Source of the DNA: Leptodactylus fallax
Lineage: Eukaryota > Chordata > Amphibia > Anura > Leptodactylidae
Length of the DNA stretch: 64,000 nt
NCBI GenBank assembly: GCA_947044405.1
Contig: CAMRHE010000168.1
Span: 1,398,501 to 1,462,500, forward strand
Reading direction: 5' to 3'
Shown piece by piece: positions 44,074 to 54,620 of this stretch. The position numbers were made by a program, and so were the translations under genes. Each line of letters opens with the position of its first letter. The stretch's first letter is position 1. The notes beneath the pieces are model-generated. The model saw only the letters and a list, made by a program, of their open reading frames with translations. It made no database searches and was not told the origin of the DNA.

Positions 44074-45704
44074 CAGTACAGACCAAAAGTTTGGACACAC
44101 CTGCTCATTCCAAGAGTTTTCTGTATTTTCATGACTATACAAATTGTAGATTCACACTGAAGGCATCAAACACTATGAAATAACACATGTGGATTTATAT
44201 ACTTAACAAAAAAGTGTGAAACAACTGAAAATATGTCTTATATTCTAGGTTCTTCAAAGTAGCCACCTTTTGCTTTGATTACTGCTTTGCACACTCTTGG
44301 CATTCTCTTGATGAGCTTCAAGAGGTAGTCACCTGAAATGGTCTTCCAACAGTCTTGAAGGAGTTCCCAGAGATGCTTAGCACTTGTTGGCCCTTTTGCC
44401 TTGACTCTGCGGTCCAGCTCACCCCAAACCATCTCGATTGGGTTCAGGTCTGGTGACTGTGGAGGCCAGGTCATCTGGCGTAGCACCCCATCACTCTCCT
44501 TCTTGGTCAAATAGCCCTTACACAGTCTGGAGGTGTGTTTGGGGTCATTGTCCTGTTGAAAAATAAATGATGGTCCAACTAAACGCAAACCGGATGGAAT
44601 AGCATGCCGCTGCAAGATGCTGTGGTAACCATGCTGTTTCAGTATTCCTTCAATTTTGAATAAATCCCCAACAGTGTCACCAGCAAAGCACCCCCACACC
44701 ATCACACCTCCTCCTCCATGCTTCACGGTGGGAACCAGGCATGTAGAGTCCATTCGTTCACCTTTTCTGCGTCGCACAAAGACACGGTGATTGGAACCAA
44801 AGATCTCAAATTTGGACTCATCAGACCAAAGCACAGATTTCCACAGGTCTAATGTCCATTCCTTGTGTTCTTTAGCCCAAACAAGTCTCTTCTGCTTGTT
44901 GCCTGTCCTTAGCAGTGGTTTCCTAGCAGCTATTTTACCATGAAGGCCTGCTGCACACAGTCTCCTCTTAACAGTTGTTGTAGAGATGTGTCTGCTGCTA
45001 GAACTCTGTGTGGCATTGACCTGGTCTCTAATCTGAGGTGCTGTTAACCTGCGATTTCTGAGGCTGGTGACTCGGATGAACTTATCCTCCGCAGCAGAGG
45101 TGACTCTTGGTCTTCCTTTCCTGGGGCGGTCCTCCTGTGAGCCAGTTTCTTTGTAGCACTTGATGGTTTTGGCCACTGCACTTGGGGACACTTTCAAAGT
45201 TTTCCCAATTTTTCGGACTGACTGACCTTCATTTCTTAAAGTAATGTTGGCCACTCGGTTTTCTTTACTTAGCTGCTTTTTTCTTGCCATAATACAAATT
45301 CTAACACTCCATTCAGTAGGACTATCAGCTGTGTATCCACCTGACTTCTGAACAACACAACTGATGGTTCCAACCCCATTTATAAGGCAAGAAATCCCAC
45401 TTATTAAACCTGACAGGGCACACCTGTGAAGTGAAAACCATTTCAGGTAACTACCTCTTGAAGCTCATCAAGAGAATGTCAAGAAGGTGCAAAGCAGTAA
45501 TCAAAGCAAAAGGTGGCTACTTTGAAGAACCTAGAATATAAGACATATTTTCAGTTGTTTCACACTTTTTTGTTAAGTATATAATTCCACATGTGTTAAT
45601 TCATAGTTTTGATGCCTTCAGTGTGAATCTACAATTTTTATAGTCACGAAAATACAGAAAACTCTTGGAATGAGAAGGTGTGTCCAAACTTTTGGTCTGT
45701 ACTG
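44074..45704 (-). mobile_element. Tc1/mariner element, DD38E type, complete
   Basis: The termini are CAGTACAGACCAAAAG and its inverted copy, with TA at 44,072-44,073 and 45,705-45,706. The inverted repeats are about 265 bp and nearly identical (44,074-44,340 against 45,440-45,704). The transposase gene is intact. This is the best candidate in the window for an autonomous element. Confidence 0.95.
44238..45290 (-). CDS. DD38E-type Tc1/mariner transposase, intact
   Basis: A 350-residue protein with no stop or frameshift. Residues 1-115 are the two helix-turn-helix units with RKGRPR at 57-62. The triad is D157 (WSDESKF), D247 (FQQDNDPKH) and E286 (SPDLNPIEM), with 38 residues between D247 and E286. 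That spacing is the hallmark of the Intruder group (DD38E), a sister of DD34E Tc1 elements. The KHGGGGVMVWG box lies at 190-200. The start MARKKQLSKE matches the sibling at 30,881. The last 34 codons lie within the terminal inverted repeat, so a mirrored, non-translated copy of the C-terminal coding sequence sits at 45,440-45,540. Likely role: excision and TA-site reinsertion of this family. Confidence 0.92.
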   Translation of the reverse strand: MARKKQLSKENRVANITLRNEGQSVRKIGKTLKVSPSAVAKTIKCYKETGSQEDRPRKGRPRVTSAAEDKFIRVTSLRNRRLTAPQIRDQVNATQSSSSRHISTTTVKRRLCAAGLHGKIAARKPLLRTGNKQKRLVWAKEHKEWTLDLWKSVLWSDESKFEIFGSNHRVFVRRRKGERMDSTCLVPTVKHGGGGVMVWGCFAGDTVGDLFKIEGILKQHGYHSILQRHAIPSGLRLVGPSFIFQQDNDPKHTSRLCKGYLTKKESDGVLRQMTWPPQSPDLNPIEMVWGELDRRVKAKGPTSAKHLWELLQDCWKTISGDYLLKLIKRMPRVCKAVIKAKGGYFEEPRI

Positions 45705-45739
45705 TATATTCAAAACAATTCAGTCTATTACTAGTAAAA

Positions 45740-46300
45740 TTATTTTGGAGAAAGAAACAAGAATTAGGCACAAATCCCTGCCTTTGCCTCTGGAAATAGG
45801 TGGCTTGTCATTTCCAGATTTTGAACTATATTTTTACATCATGTAACTGCACTATTCCACTGATTGGAATTATACTAAAGTTAATCTAGAAGCCTCTAGA
45901 GTTCTAGGAGTAGGAAATCGGGCTGGTATCTATGCACTGGTGGAAACATGCTCACTGATTTGGTTTGGGGTTTGGTAACATTTAAAATGCTGCACAAAGT
46001 TTAGAATACAATAAAAATGATGGATGATGCAACCTCTTTTTATATAACACCAATTTGGCAGAATTAGCAACCCCTGATTGAGTCAAAAAGATTGTGGATT
46101 ATAAATTTTGGGTTAGATACACAGTGTAAAAGGTTTGAGATTTTTGGGCAGTTTAGTGACTTAGTGAACATAAAAATAGAAGCCGACATAAATGGGTTTC
46201 AGATATAGGGGCGATCTCTGACACTCAGTGGACAAGAGTGTGAAATTTATTGCTTGTAATTCTTTCCTTCGTTTTACTCAATTTGTTAATACCATGAAAC
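45740..46300 (+). pseudogene. L1/Tx1 ORF2 C-terminal fragment
   Basis: Broken frames read IRHKSLPLPLEIGGLSFPDFELYF, VNLEASRVLGV, GIYALVETCSLIW, VDYKFWVRYTV and ISDTQWTRV, in the order found in Tx1/L1 ORF2 after the polymerase domain. Multiple stops. It is a different copy from the one at 13.4 kb. Confidence 0.65.
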
Positions 46301-47059
46301 ATTTCAACCCATAATTACTAAAACAAAATCATAATAAATTTTATAACTTTGTAAAATGTAACTCATGTAATGCTGAACTGGTATACTTGCACAGCTGCAG
46401 CCAAACACCGCAGTTAGCTGTATACTGTTGAGACGGGTGACTGGCTGCAGTGCTCCCGTTAACGTAATGTCCCTGCTGCAGCTGCTCTGTGTACAAATAG
46501 AGCAGCACATAAGTATAAATGCATTTTTTATTTTCCACACCAACCCTTCTGAATGCATGTATTTTTTAAATCATGGACAACCCCTTTAAATAGGACAGCA
46601 CATTATGGTGCTAGATATCTTTAAGTTGGGTACACATGGGAAGGGACTGCAGTGGATTTGACCTTGCAAACCTGCCAGTAGTTAACCTGCTGCAATCTAC
46701 AGAAGTGGTACTGTGAATGAGATTTACATAAATCTCATCTACATGCTGCGACTAAAATCTGCAGTAACAATTGACCAATGCTGCACGTTTTAAGCCACAC
46801 AACATGTCAATCATTGCTGCAATTTTCACAAAAAACCTACAGTTTGATCACCTGATTTCAGGTAGGTCTTGCTGTGGTGGTTTGCAAAGAGAACACACTG
46901 CAGAATTTTCTGGCACAAAGAGAGGTTGCAATAATACCTCTACAAGCGTCACAGACGTTTATAAAGCCAATATTACATTTTGAAAAAGGTCTCCTGCGTA
47001 GTACTGTACTACAAATTAGACCTTTCCTTGCACTTGCTGTCAGTTGGATGCCATCAATC
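46301..47059. other. Unassigned; solo T2-like end
   Basis: ATGGACAACCCCTTTAA at 46,573-46,589 is a lone MITE terminus. No gene seen. Confidence 0.45.
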
Positions 47060-47575
47060 CACTGAGCAGGCAACATAGCTGTAGGGTCTCTGCTGTTTTA
47101 CACAGCAAAGATCCAATGGCAGTGTCTGAGATTGTAACCACAGGTACTTCAGATGCGACCATGTCATCTGAGAAATTCAGAAGACTTTCACTTGACCAAC
47201 AGCTTGCACGGAACTAAATCATGGGAGCCTTTCGGCTGCTAAGACAGCTGGGAGCCCTTTAGGTTCCCAATGATTTCCAAAGCACTATTACTAGTGAGGC
47301 CTGCCTGCAGTTGTCCTCAGTAGTAATGCAGGGATTTTTACTAAAGACTGCAATAAAATACGATTGTAGTCTATGGTATAAGCAATCTAATTTTCGCAGG
47401 ATCAAGCTCCCGGGAAGAGGGCTAAAGAAAAGTAAAAACAAACACATTAGCCATCTATGCATCATAAGATGTCTGCATTATTAAAATATGAAATTATTTA
47501 TACCATACAATAACCCCATAGCAGGAAAAAAAAAAATTAACTACCCAAATTGCTGTTTTTAGACTTGCCTAAATT
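47060..47575 (+). repeat. TTAA-type dispersed repeat, divergent fragment
   Basis: Contains GGGTCTCTGCTGT, CAGCTGGGAGCC, a 'TGTAGTCTATGGTATAAGC' block and an AT-rich middle in family order. Confidence 0.45.
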
Positions 47576-48298
47576 AAGGGGTTTTCCATTACATTGCACG
47601 GTCACTAAGAATCAGACGGCTTGCAATGTAAACAGACAAAAGGTCACAGCGCTCAGACAAGTGCCATGGTCCCTTCAAACAGCTGATCAATGGGGATCCC
47701 GGACGTAGGAACCCTCTAATCACTTGTTGATTACCTATTCTATCCAATCTTATTGTTGACCGATTTGCTATTTATGCAAGGAGGACAGTTATAGTGATGG
47801 TTTCCCAGCGTAAATAGTCACCTCTTAACATTTTGTATGCCTATGTATTATTTAATTGAATTACTGAAAACTTTGTTTCCTAGTCTCTCCTTGTAAACTC
47901 CCTCTACCTATTGTTCTCTCCCTAAACCCTCCCCCATTTTTTTCTGCTATGCCACCCACCTCCTACACCTGGGCACTGGAAGACATAGTGTCACCTCCCC
48001 CCCCCTACCAGGCTCCCTAGGGCCTCTGACCATGCAGCCAGTGCCATTTTACTGCTACCCATACCCTTTACTAAGCTATACCTTTAATTTTCTACCTCCC
48101 CCAAACTTTTTAGAGACGCCTGGCACTCCTTATGTGTCCTCAGGGCTACTCCGCCTTTGTTACTAATTCTGTTCTAGCAAGATGCACTTCACTGGGAAAA
48201 ATGTATTACAAGCCAGTATACCTATGAAAAGAGCTACAGAAGTCTTAAGCTCAAATTTTTTCCTGAGTATCCCAGCTAGAATGCCAAACACCTTTATG
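47576..48298. other. Unassigned sequence
   Basis: Pyrimidine-rich (47,880-48,130). No gene or element ends recognised. Confidence 0.4.
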
Positions 48299-48300
48299 TA

Positions 48301-49902
48301 CAGTGGGGAAACATAGTATTTAGTCAGCCACCAATTGTGCAAGTTCTCCCACTTAAAAAGATGAGAGAGGCCTGTAATTGACATCATAGGTAGACCTCAA
48401 CTATGAGAGACAAAATGAGAAAACATATCTAGAAAATCACATTGTCTGATTTTTAAAGAATTTATTTGCAAATTATGGTGGAAAATAAGTATTTGGTCAC
48501 CTACAAACAAGCAAGATTTCTGGCTCTCACAGACCTGTAACTTCTTCTTTAAGAGGCTCCTCTGTCCTCCACTCATTACCTGTAGTAATGGCTCCTGTTT
48601 GACATTGTTATCAGTATAAAACACACCTGTCCACAACCTCAAACAGTCACACTCCAAACTCCACTATGGTGAAGACCAAAGAGCTGTGGAAGGACACCAG
48701 AAACAAAACTGTAGACCTGCACCAGGCTGGGAAGACTGAATCTGCAATAGGCAAGCAGCTTGGTGTGAAGAAATCAACTGTGGGATCAATAATTAGAAAA
48801 TGGAAGACATAAAAGACCACTGATAATCTCCCTCGATCAGGGGCTCCACGCAAGATCTCACCCCGTGGGGTCAAAATGATCACAAGAACAGTGAGCAAAA
48901 ATCCCAGAACCACACGGGGGGACCTGGTGAATGACCTGCAGAAAGCTGGGACTAACGTAACAAAGGCTACCGTCAGTAACACACTACGCCGCAAAGGAAC
49001 TCAGATCCTGCAGTTCCAGATGTATCCCCCTGCTTAAGCCAGTACATATCCGGGCCTGTCTGAAGTTTGCTAGAGAGCATTTGGATGTTCCAGAAGAGTA
49101 TTGGGAGAATGTCATATGGTCAGATGAAACCAAAGTAGAACTGTTTGGTAGAAACACAACTCATCGTGTTTGGAGAAGAGTGAATGCTGAGTTGCATCCA
49201 AAGAACACCATACCTACTGTGAAGCATGGGGGTGGCAACATCATGCTTTGGGGCTGTTTCTCTGTAAAGGGACCAGGACAACTGATCCGTGTACATGAAA
49301 GAATGAATGGGGCCATGTATCGTGAGATTTTGAATGCAAACCTCCTTCCATCAGCAAGTGCATTGAAGATGAAACGTGACTGGGTCTTTCAGCATGACAA
49401 TGATCCCAAGCACACCGCCAAGGAAACGAAGGAGTGGCTTTGTAAGAAGCATTTCAAGGTCCTGGAGTGGCCTAGCCAGTCTCCAGATCTCAACCCCATA
49501 GAAAACCTTTGAAGGGAATTGAAAGTCCGTGTTGCCCAGCAACAGCCCCAAAACATCAACTGCTCTAGAGGAGATCTGCATGGAGGAATGGGCCAACATA
49601 CCAGCAACAGTGTGTGCCAACCTTGTGAAGACTTACAGAAAATGTTTGACCTCTGTCATTGCCAACAAAAGATATATAACAAAGTATTGAGATGAACTTT
49701 TGTTATTGATCAAATACTTATTTTCCACCATAATTTGCAAATAAATTCTTTAAAAATCAGACAATGTGATTTTCTAGATATGTTTTCTCATTTTGTCTCT
49801 CATAGTTGAGGTCTACCTATGATGTCAATTACAGGCCTCTCTCTTTTTAAGAGGGAGAACTTGCACAATTGCTGGCTGACTAAATACTTTTCTTCCCCAC
49901 TG
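48301..49902 (+). mobile_element. Tc1-like element (DD34E), full length, decayed
   Basis: It begins CAGTGGGGAAACATAG and ends CTTTTCTTCCCCACTG, with TA at 48,299-48,300 and 49,903-49,904. The inverted repeats are about 200 bp and the length 1,602 bp. Siblings at 51,516 (truncated) and 17,479 (relic). Confidence 0.93.
48666..49690 (+). pseudogene. Tc1-like DD34E transposase, frameshifted
   Basis: The start [14 protein letters not shown] matches the sibling at 52,120. Lesions in order: TAA near 48,810 after KWKT; a +1 insertion near 49,000; TGA at 49,510 after IENL; a +1 insertion near 49,556. The stretch 49,081-49,512 is open and holds all three catalytic residues ([23 protein letters not shown]), with 34 residues between the last two. 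The natural end is ITKY at 49,690. Confidence 0.9.
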
Positions 49903-50136
49903 TAACTGCAACATATAGACCATATATTAAAATAAAAACATATGATGACACTGTTAACAAAGTGTGGAAGATTTATCAAAAACTATGCAAGACAAATATG
50001 AAAGCAGCAAGTGGGTTGGTTGCCATGGGTAATATTCAGTTTAATGATAAAAAGAAATGTTATTTATTGGTGGTACGGCCAACTGTCCTTAACACATGAA
50101 CAACCATGATCGACTACCCCAGACACTTCAAAAATT

Positions 50137-50262
50137 TACTCCTTCCCACCGCAGCCATTTCTCAGTTTTCGTTTTGACTCCCCGCCTTCCAAACGCCATA
50201 ACTTTTTGTATGATGGCTGATTTTTTGTAGGACAAATTGTACTTCGTAATGGTACCATTTAA
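50137..50262 (-). repeat. TTAA-type repeat, outer copy, left piece
   Basis: Reverse-oriented family sequence (GACTCCCCGCCTTCC, GACAAATTGTACTTCG, AATGGTACCATTTAA) cut exactly at a TTAA. It continues at 51,407. Confidence 0.7.
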
Positions 50263-51410
50263 CCCCTTCCAGGTCTGTGCAATACTATTACATTGCAATG
50301 AGCATGTAGTTAACACTCTGCAGCATTACTTCCAGCACTCAGCTGTACTACAGAGCCGAGGCCTAGGACTAGCCGCCAAAGTTGGAAGATACTCCAACTC
50401 CGGCGGATTAACCCATTAGATGCCGTGATCAATAGCAATCACGGCATCCAAGGGGTCCAGGGCAAGATTGCCACCCCTCGGATCCCCTGCAATAAGTTTG
50501 TAATGGCCTCCTTACTGCCGCTCCCTATTACACATAGAGAGCCTATGTGCGATGTGCTGCAATACAATGCATTGCAGTACATTGCACTGCCGATCAGAGA
50601 TCCCAGGTTCAAGTCCCCTTGTGGCACAGGTAAAAAGTAAAAAAGTATAAGCTCAAAAAGTTAAAAATAAAGTATAAAAAAAATAAACATAATAAAAAGT
50701 TTAAAAACTCCACCTTTTAATTTAAAAAACACATACCGTAAACAAAAACAAGCATGTTAGGTATCCCCATATGCGTATAAGTCCCCACTATCCAAAAATA
50801 GCAGTATTTATCCCATACAGTGAACATTGTAAAAAAAAGTATATACCGCAATGCTCAAATTAATGTGATTTGGTCACCTCCCTTTCCCAAAAAAATAGCA
50901 CTAAATGTTTACTAAAAAGTGATTAAAAAGTCACACATACCAAACATTGGTACCAATAAAAAGTACAACTTAGCCTGCAAATAAAGAGCCCTGGTATATC
51001 TATGTCAAGAAAACAGTAAAAAAAAAAAACAAAAAAAAAACTGTTAAAATATGGTAACACTAGGAAAATTCTTCATTTTCAAAAAGTGACGTTTTATTTG
51101 TAAAAGAGGTAAAACATAATAAAAACAATATAAATATGGTATCGCTGTAATCGTAATGAGCCGCTGGATAAAGTTGCCATGTCATTTTTAATGCAGAGTG
51201 AATGCTGTAAAAACAAAAATTATCAAAACATTATATGTACCCCAAAATGGGGCAAAACGAAAGTACAACTTGCCAAGCAAAGAATAAGCCCTCACATTGA
51301 CTGTATGTCAACAGAAAAATTAAAAAAGTTATGAATTTTAGAGGAAGGAAAATATGAAAAAAGTCACCAAATATTAACGTACAAACTACCCTGCGTTCTT
51401 AAAGGGTTAA
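50259..51410 (+). mobile_element. TTAA-type element, complete subfamily member, 1,152 bp
   Basis: TTAACCCCTTCCAGG opens it and AAAGGGTTAA closes it. The host reads ACCATTTAA before and TTAATATTCC after, so one TTAA was duplicated. Internal words (GGTTCAAGTCCCC, the AT-rich middle, AAGCCCTCACATTGAC) show it is a cousin of the 33,767 element. No coding capacity. Confidence 0.8.
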
Positions 51411-51515
51411 TATTCCATACGATGTATTGGGAAGCCTGAAAAAAAAAATATATCAGAAAGGGGTGGAATTGGGGAAAAATTGTATTTGTGCAACTTTTTG
51501 ATGGGCTTTGTTTTT
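51407..51515 (-). repeat. TTAA-type repeat, outer copy, right piece
   Basis: It resumes TTAATATTCCATACGATG and runs to GGGCTTTGTTTTT at 51,515, where it is joined to a truncated Tc1-like element. Confidence 0.7.
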
Positions 51516-52120
51516 CCCTTTGCAGAGAAACAGCCCCAAAGCATGATGTTGCCACCCCCATGCTTCACAGTAGGTATGGTGTTCTTTGGATGTAACTCAG
51601 CATTCACTCTCCTCCAAACACAACGAGTTGTGTTTCTACCAAACAGTTCTACTTTGGTTTCATCTGACCATATGACATTCTCCCAATACTCTTCTGGAAC
51701 ATCCAAATGCTCTCTAGTAAACTTCAGACGGGCCCGGATATGTACTGGCTTAAGCAGGGAGACACGTCTGGTACTGCAGGATCTGAGTCCCTGGCAGCGT
51801 AGTGTGTTACTGATGGTAGCCTTTGTTACGTTAGTCCCAGCTTTCTGCAGGACATTCACTAGGTCCCCCCGTGTGGTTCTGGGATTTTTGCTCACTGTTC
51901 TTGTGATCATTTTGACCCCACGGTATGAGATCTTGCGTGGAGCCCCTGATCGAGGGAGATTATCAGTGGTCTTGTATGTCTTCCATTTTCTAATTATTGC
52001 TCCCACAGTTGATTTCTTCACACCAAGCTGCTTGCCTATTGCAGATTCAGTCTTCCCAGCCTGGTGCAGGTCTACAATTTTGTTTCTGGTGTCCTTCCAC
52101 AGCTCTTTGGTCTTCACCAT
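51407..52120 (-). CDS. Chimeric ORF: truncated transposase plus repeat-derived tail
   Basis: A 237-codon open frame starting [14 protein letters not shown]. Residues 1 to about 202 are a clean Tc1-like transposase: both helix-turn-helix parts, then the first catalytic aspartate ([11 protein letters not shown]) and the [17 protein letters not shown] box. The last 35 residues ([13 protein letters not shown]...) come from a dispersed TTAA-type repeat read in reverse. The second aspartate and the glutamate are absent, so it cannot catalyse transposition. DNA binding could remain. Compared with the sibling at 48,666 it has no stop in the retained part. It may simply be a young truncated copy. Expression is unknown. 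Confidence 0.6.
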   Translation of the reverse strand: MVKTKELWKDTRNKIVDLHQAGKTESAIGKQLGVKKSTVGAIIRKWKTYKTTDNLPRSGAPRKISYRGVKMITRTVSKNPRTTRGDLVNVLQKAGTNVTKATISNTLRCQGLRSCSTRRVSLLKPVHIRARLKFTREHLDVPEEYWENVIWSDETKVELFGRNTTRCVWRRVNAELHPKNTIPTVKHGGGNIMLWGCFSAKGKTKPIKKLHKYNFSPIPPLSDIFFFSGFPIHRMEY

Positions 52121-52482
52121 AGTGGAGTTTGGAGTGTGGTTTGAGGTTGTGGACAGGTGTCTTTTATACTGATAACAATGTCAAACAGGTGCCATTACTA
52201 CAGGTAATGAGTGGAGGACAGAGGAGCCTCTTAAAGAAGAAGTTACAGGTCTGTGAGAGCCAGAAATCTTGCTTGTTTGTAGGTGACCAAATACTTATTT
52301 TCCACCATAATTTGCAAATAAATTCTTTAAAAATCAGACAATGTGATTTTCTGGATTTGTTTTCTCATTTTGTCTCTCATAGTTGAGGTCTACCTGTGAT
52401 GTCAATTACAGGCCTCTCTCATCTTTTTAAGTGGGAGAACTTGCACAATTGGTGGCTGACTAAATACTTTTTTTCCCCACTG
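51516..52482 (-). mobile_element. Tc1-like element (DD34E), 3'-truncated
   Basis: The right end CTTTTTTTCCCCACTG is followed by TA at 52,483. The other terminus and the gene's last third are missing. The break at 51,515/51,516 joins the transposase to a TTAA-type repeat. Confidence 0.85.
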
Positions 52483-52484
52483 TA

Positions 52485-52970
52485 GATACACTAATTGTGC
52501 TAATGGGCATCCCTCTGAATATAACTCTCAAGAACACCCATATGTCTAAAAAGGTTGGCCTATAATGTGTATTCATATCCTACATAGTCATGGAGTAGGA
52601 GTTGTCTCCTCCTGGTAGATAACCAGGCCAGGAACCCTCTTCTAATTCTATTGTCTACTTCGTGGGTACCCTAAACTCCCATAATTCTTGACCCTGCATG
52701 TTTCTAACATTCACTGTATAAAGAAACAATGACCTCAGTGCAAAGTTAGACCAGACAGTCTTAAACTGAACCAGATTTTCCAAAGTATCTACTGCTGTTT
52801 GAAAATGTGGCGCATTTTTAGACTGTCACGTTTACCTTTAGACACTTATTAGTTGGCTTAGTTTCTGATCAAATTTTGGCACAAACACTCAATGGCTTAG
52901 TTTTTTTGCAAAATTTCTGGCTCACAGTTTAGCATATTAAGCTACACCCCTTTTCAACAAGCCCTGCCCA
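52485..52970. other. Unassigned sequence
   Basis: No gene. 52,740-52,860 resembles 43,650-43,740 (GACAGTCTT, AGATTTTTCAAAG), probably an old repeat. Confidence 0.4.
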
Positions 52971-52994
52971 CATGCAGTATGAGGTGCACAAATT

Positions 52995-53320
52995 GTTGGA
53001 AGGCGTCTAAGGCTCTGTTCAAAGGATGCAAAAAAAAAGGACGCAAACGGATGGTCATTCGTTTACATAGACATCAATGTTTAAAAAAAAACCTGTTTCT
53101 GTCCATTTTATTGGATGGACACAAAAGTATGGTATACTACATTTTTGTGTTCTTCAAAAAAACAAACAGATTTTACATTGTTTACATTGGACAGACTGCA
53201 GACAGACACCCAATGGAGGGGGCTACATCTGCATCTGTTATTTAATGTCCGTTGCTCTCATCCTGTGACGGATGAGAGCAATGGACATTAAATAACGGTA
53301 GTTTGAACCTTCCCTTAAAT
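52995..53320. mobile_element. Possible MITE, GTTCAAA-type ends
   Basis: AGGCTCTGTTCAAAGG at the left and TAGTTTGAACCTTCCC at the right are roughly inverted. CGTTGCTCTCATCC and GGATGAGAGCAATGG form an inner hairpin (53,230-53,286). Confidence 0.45.
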
Positions 53321-53754
53321 ACATAGAAAATGAGGGGTAACGAATGTACCCATATTAGTTTATCTGCCCCAATGAGTGTCCCTGTCCTAAAAACACCAGT
53401 TTTAATGATTTACAAGCATTTTTTAAACATGTTTTTTTCATGCATTTAAGACCTCCACTAAAGCCTGTGAGAAAATTACAATGGACCCTACAGATTCACC
53501 AAAAGTGCAGAAATATGCCAAAAAAGTCAGTCTGTAGTGCAGCATTTTTTTTTTTTTTTTAATATGTTTGTACGTAAACATTGTGGCTTGTGTGGCATAC
53601 GTACACTCATAGCCATGTATCTTCTACATAGCTGTATTGTGTAAAAATATCGGACTTTCCATAGGCTTATGGCAGCTCTGTCCATAGGTGAGACCTCTAT
53701 ATGTGCATATGTATATGTGAGTAGCGCCCCGTACATGGAAGCTGTAGTGTTCAC

Positions 53755-54620
53755 CGCAAGCAACCGGTACAGTGTGTAAGGCTGTGGCGGCGGCGACAGA
53801 GGAAGAGGAGGAGGGTGAGGAGGAAGCACACACACACACTCTCTCTGCTCTCTCACTAGGAGGAGGAGTCGGAGCAGCAGCTGCAGCGGCGGCGGCCTGA
53901 GCGATAGGATGTCCCGACATGAAGGTGAGATCCGAGGGGAAGACACTGGCGAGTATTCGGTCTCCATGGCCCTCACCTGGGTGTAGGCACACTCCGGCAC
54001 AGACACACCCGGGGCCCTGCTATATAGACACACACTGGACAGACAGTGCTCTGCTCCGCAGGCCTGGGCCTCCTCCCCCGATGCAGCCGGCTCCTGCTTC
54101 TATGTCCGGGTGGTCCTGTGGTCGCGACATGTCGCCCAGTCCCAGTCCCTCCTGTCACTAGCTGTCACCTTATCATGTGCCCACCTCCCACAGAGTCTGC
54201 TCCTGCGCTGCCCGGGGCCTTCCTTACTGGCAGGCCGAGGCTTGAGGCCCGGCACCGGAGAGAGGCCGCCCCTATGTCACTGTACACACGTGTGATGTGT
54301 GGTTCCCCGACATACGTACTCGTGTAGACTTACGTGTGCCCATCAGGTGGCTGCCCGGTGGTGGTGACTGGTGGCTGCGGACAGGAGGGAGAGGCCCGGG
54401 AGGAGGGATTGCACTGTCATCCGAGGGAGGAGGGGAGCCATGTACACACCGGCACAGGATCCTCTTCCTTGCATCCATTGCTGCTGTGAGGGGCTGTGAA
54501 CATACGTGCAGGTGCCTAGGGGTCCTGCTGTACACTTGCTACCGACTCGGCCTAGGGCCCTGTGCCGTAGTCTACAGTGCCTTTCACCTGTGTCATGTGA
54601 GTAAGCTTATGTTGTCCTGG
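53755..54620 (+). promoter_or_regulatory. KCMF1: CpG-rich promoter region and 5' UTR of KCMF1
   Basis: G+C and CpG content rise sharply here (GGCGGCGGCGAC, GCAGCGGCGGCGGCC and similar), unlike the AT-rich flanks. The first coding exon lies inside. No TATA box is evident upstream, as usual for a housekeeping CpG-island promoter. The transcription start cannot be placed from sequence. A (CA)n(CT)n stretch lies at 53,829-53,855. Confidence 0.7.
53909..53924 (+). CDS. KCMF1: KCMF1, first coding exon (5 codons plus 1 base)
   Basis: ATG TCC CGA CAT GAA G encodes M-S-R-H-E and the first base of a glycine codon. A donor GTGAGA follows at once (AAG|GTGAGA, near consensus). KCMF1, an E3 ubiquitin ligase with a ZZ-type and C2H2 zinc fingers, starts MSRHEG, and its first intron splits that glycine codon after the first base, as I recall the family. 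A GC-rich leader with GGCGGCGGCCTGAGCGAT fits. No exon 2 (zinc-finger start VSCDAC) is seen downstream to 64,000, so intron 1 is over 10 kb. The identification rests on five codons, the phase and the CpG island, so other genes starting MSRHE cannot be fully excluded. Confidence 0.72.

Noticed and set aside
53527..54033. 168-codon antisense frame across the CpG island
   Set aside because: Compositional artefact of GC-rich DNA opposite the promoter and exon 1; proline- and serine-rich without domains.
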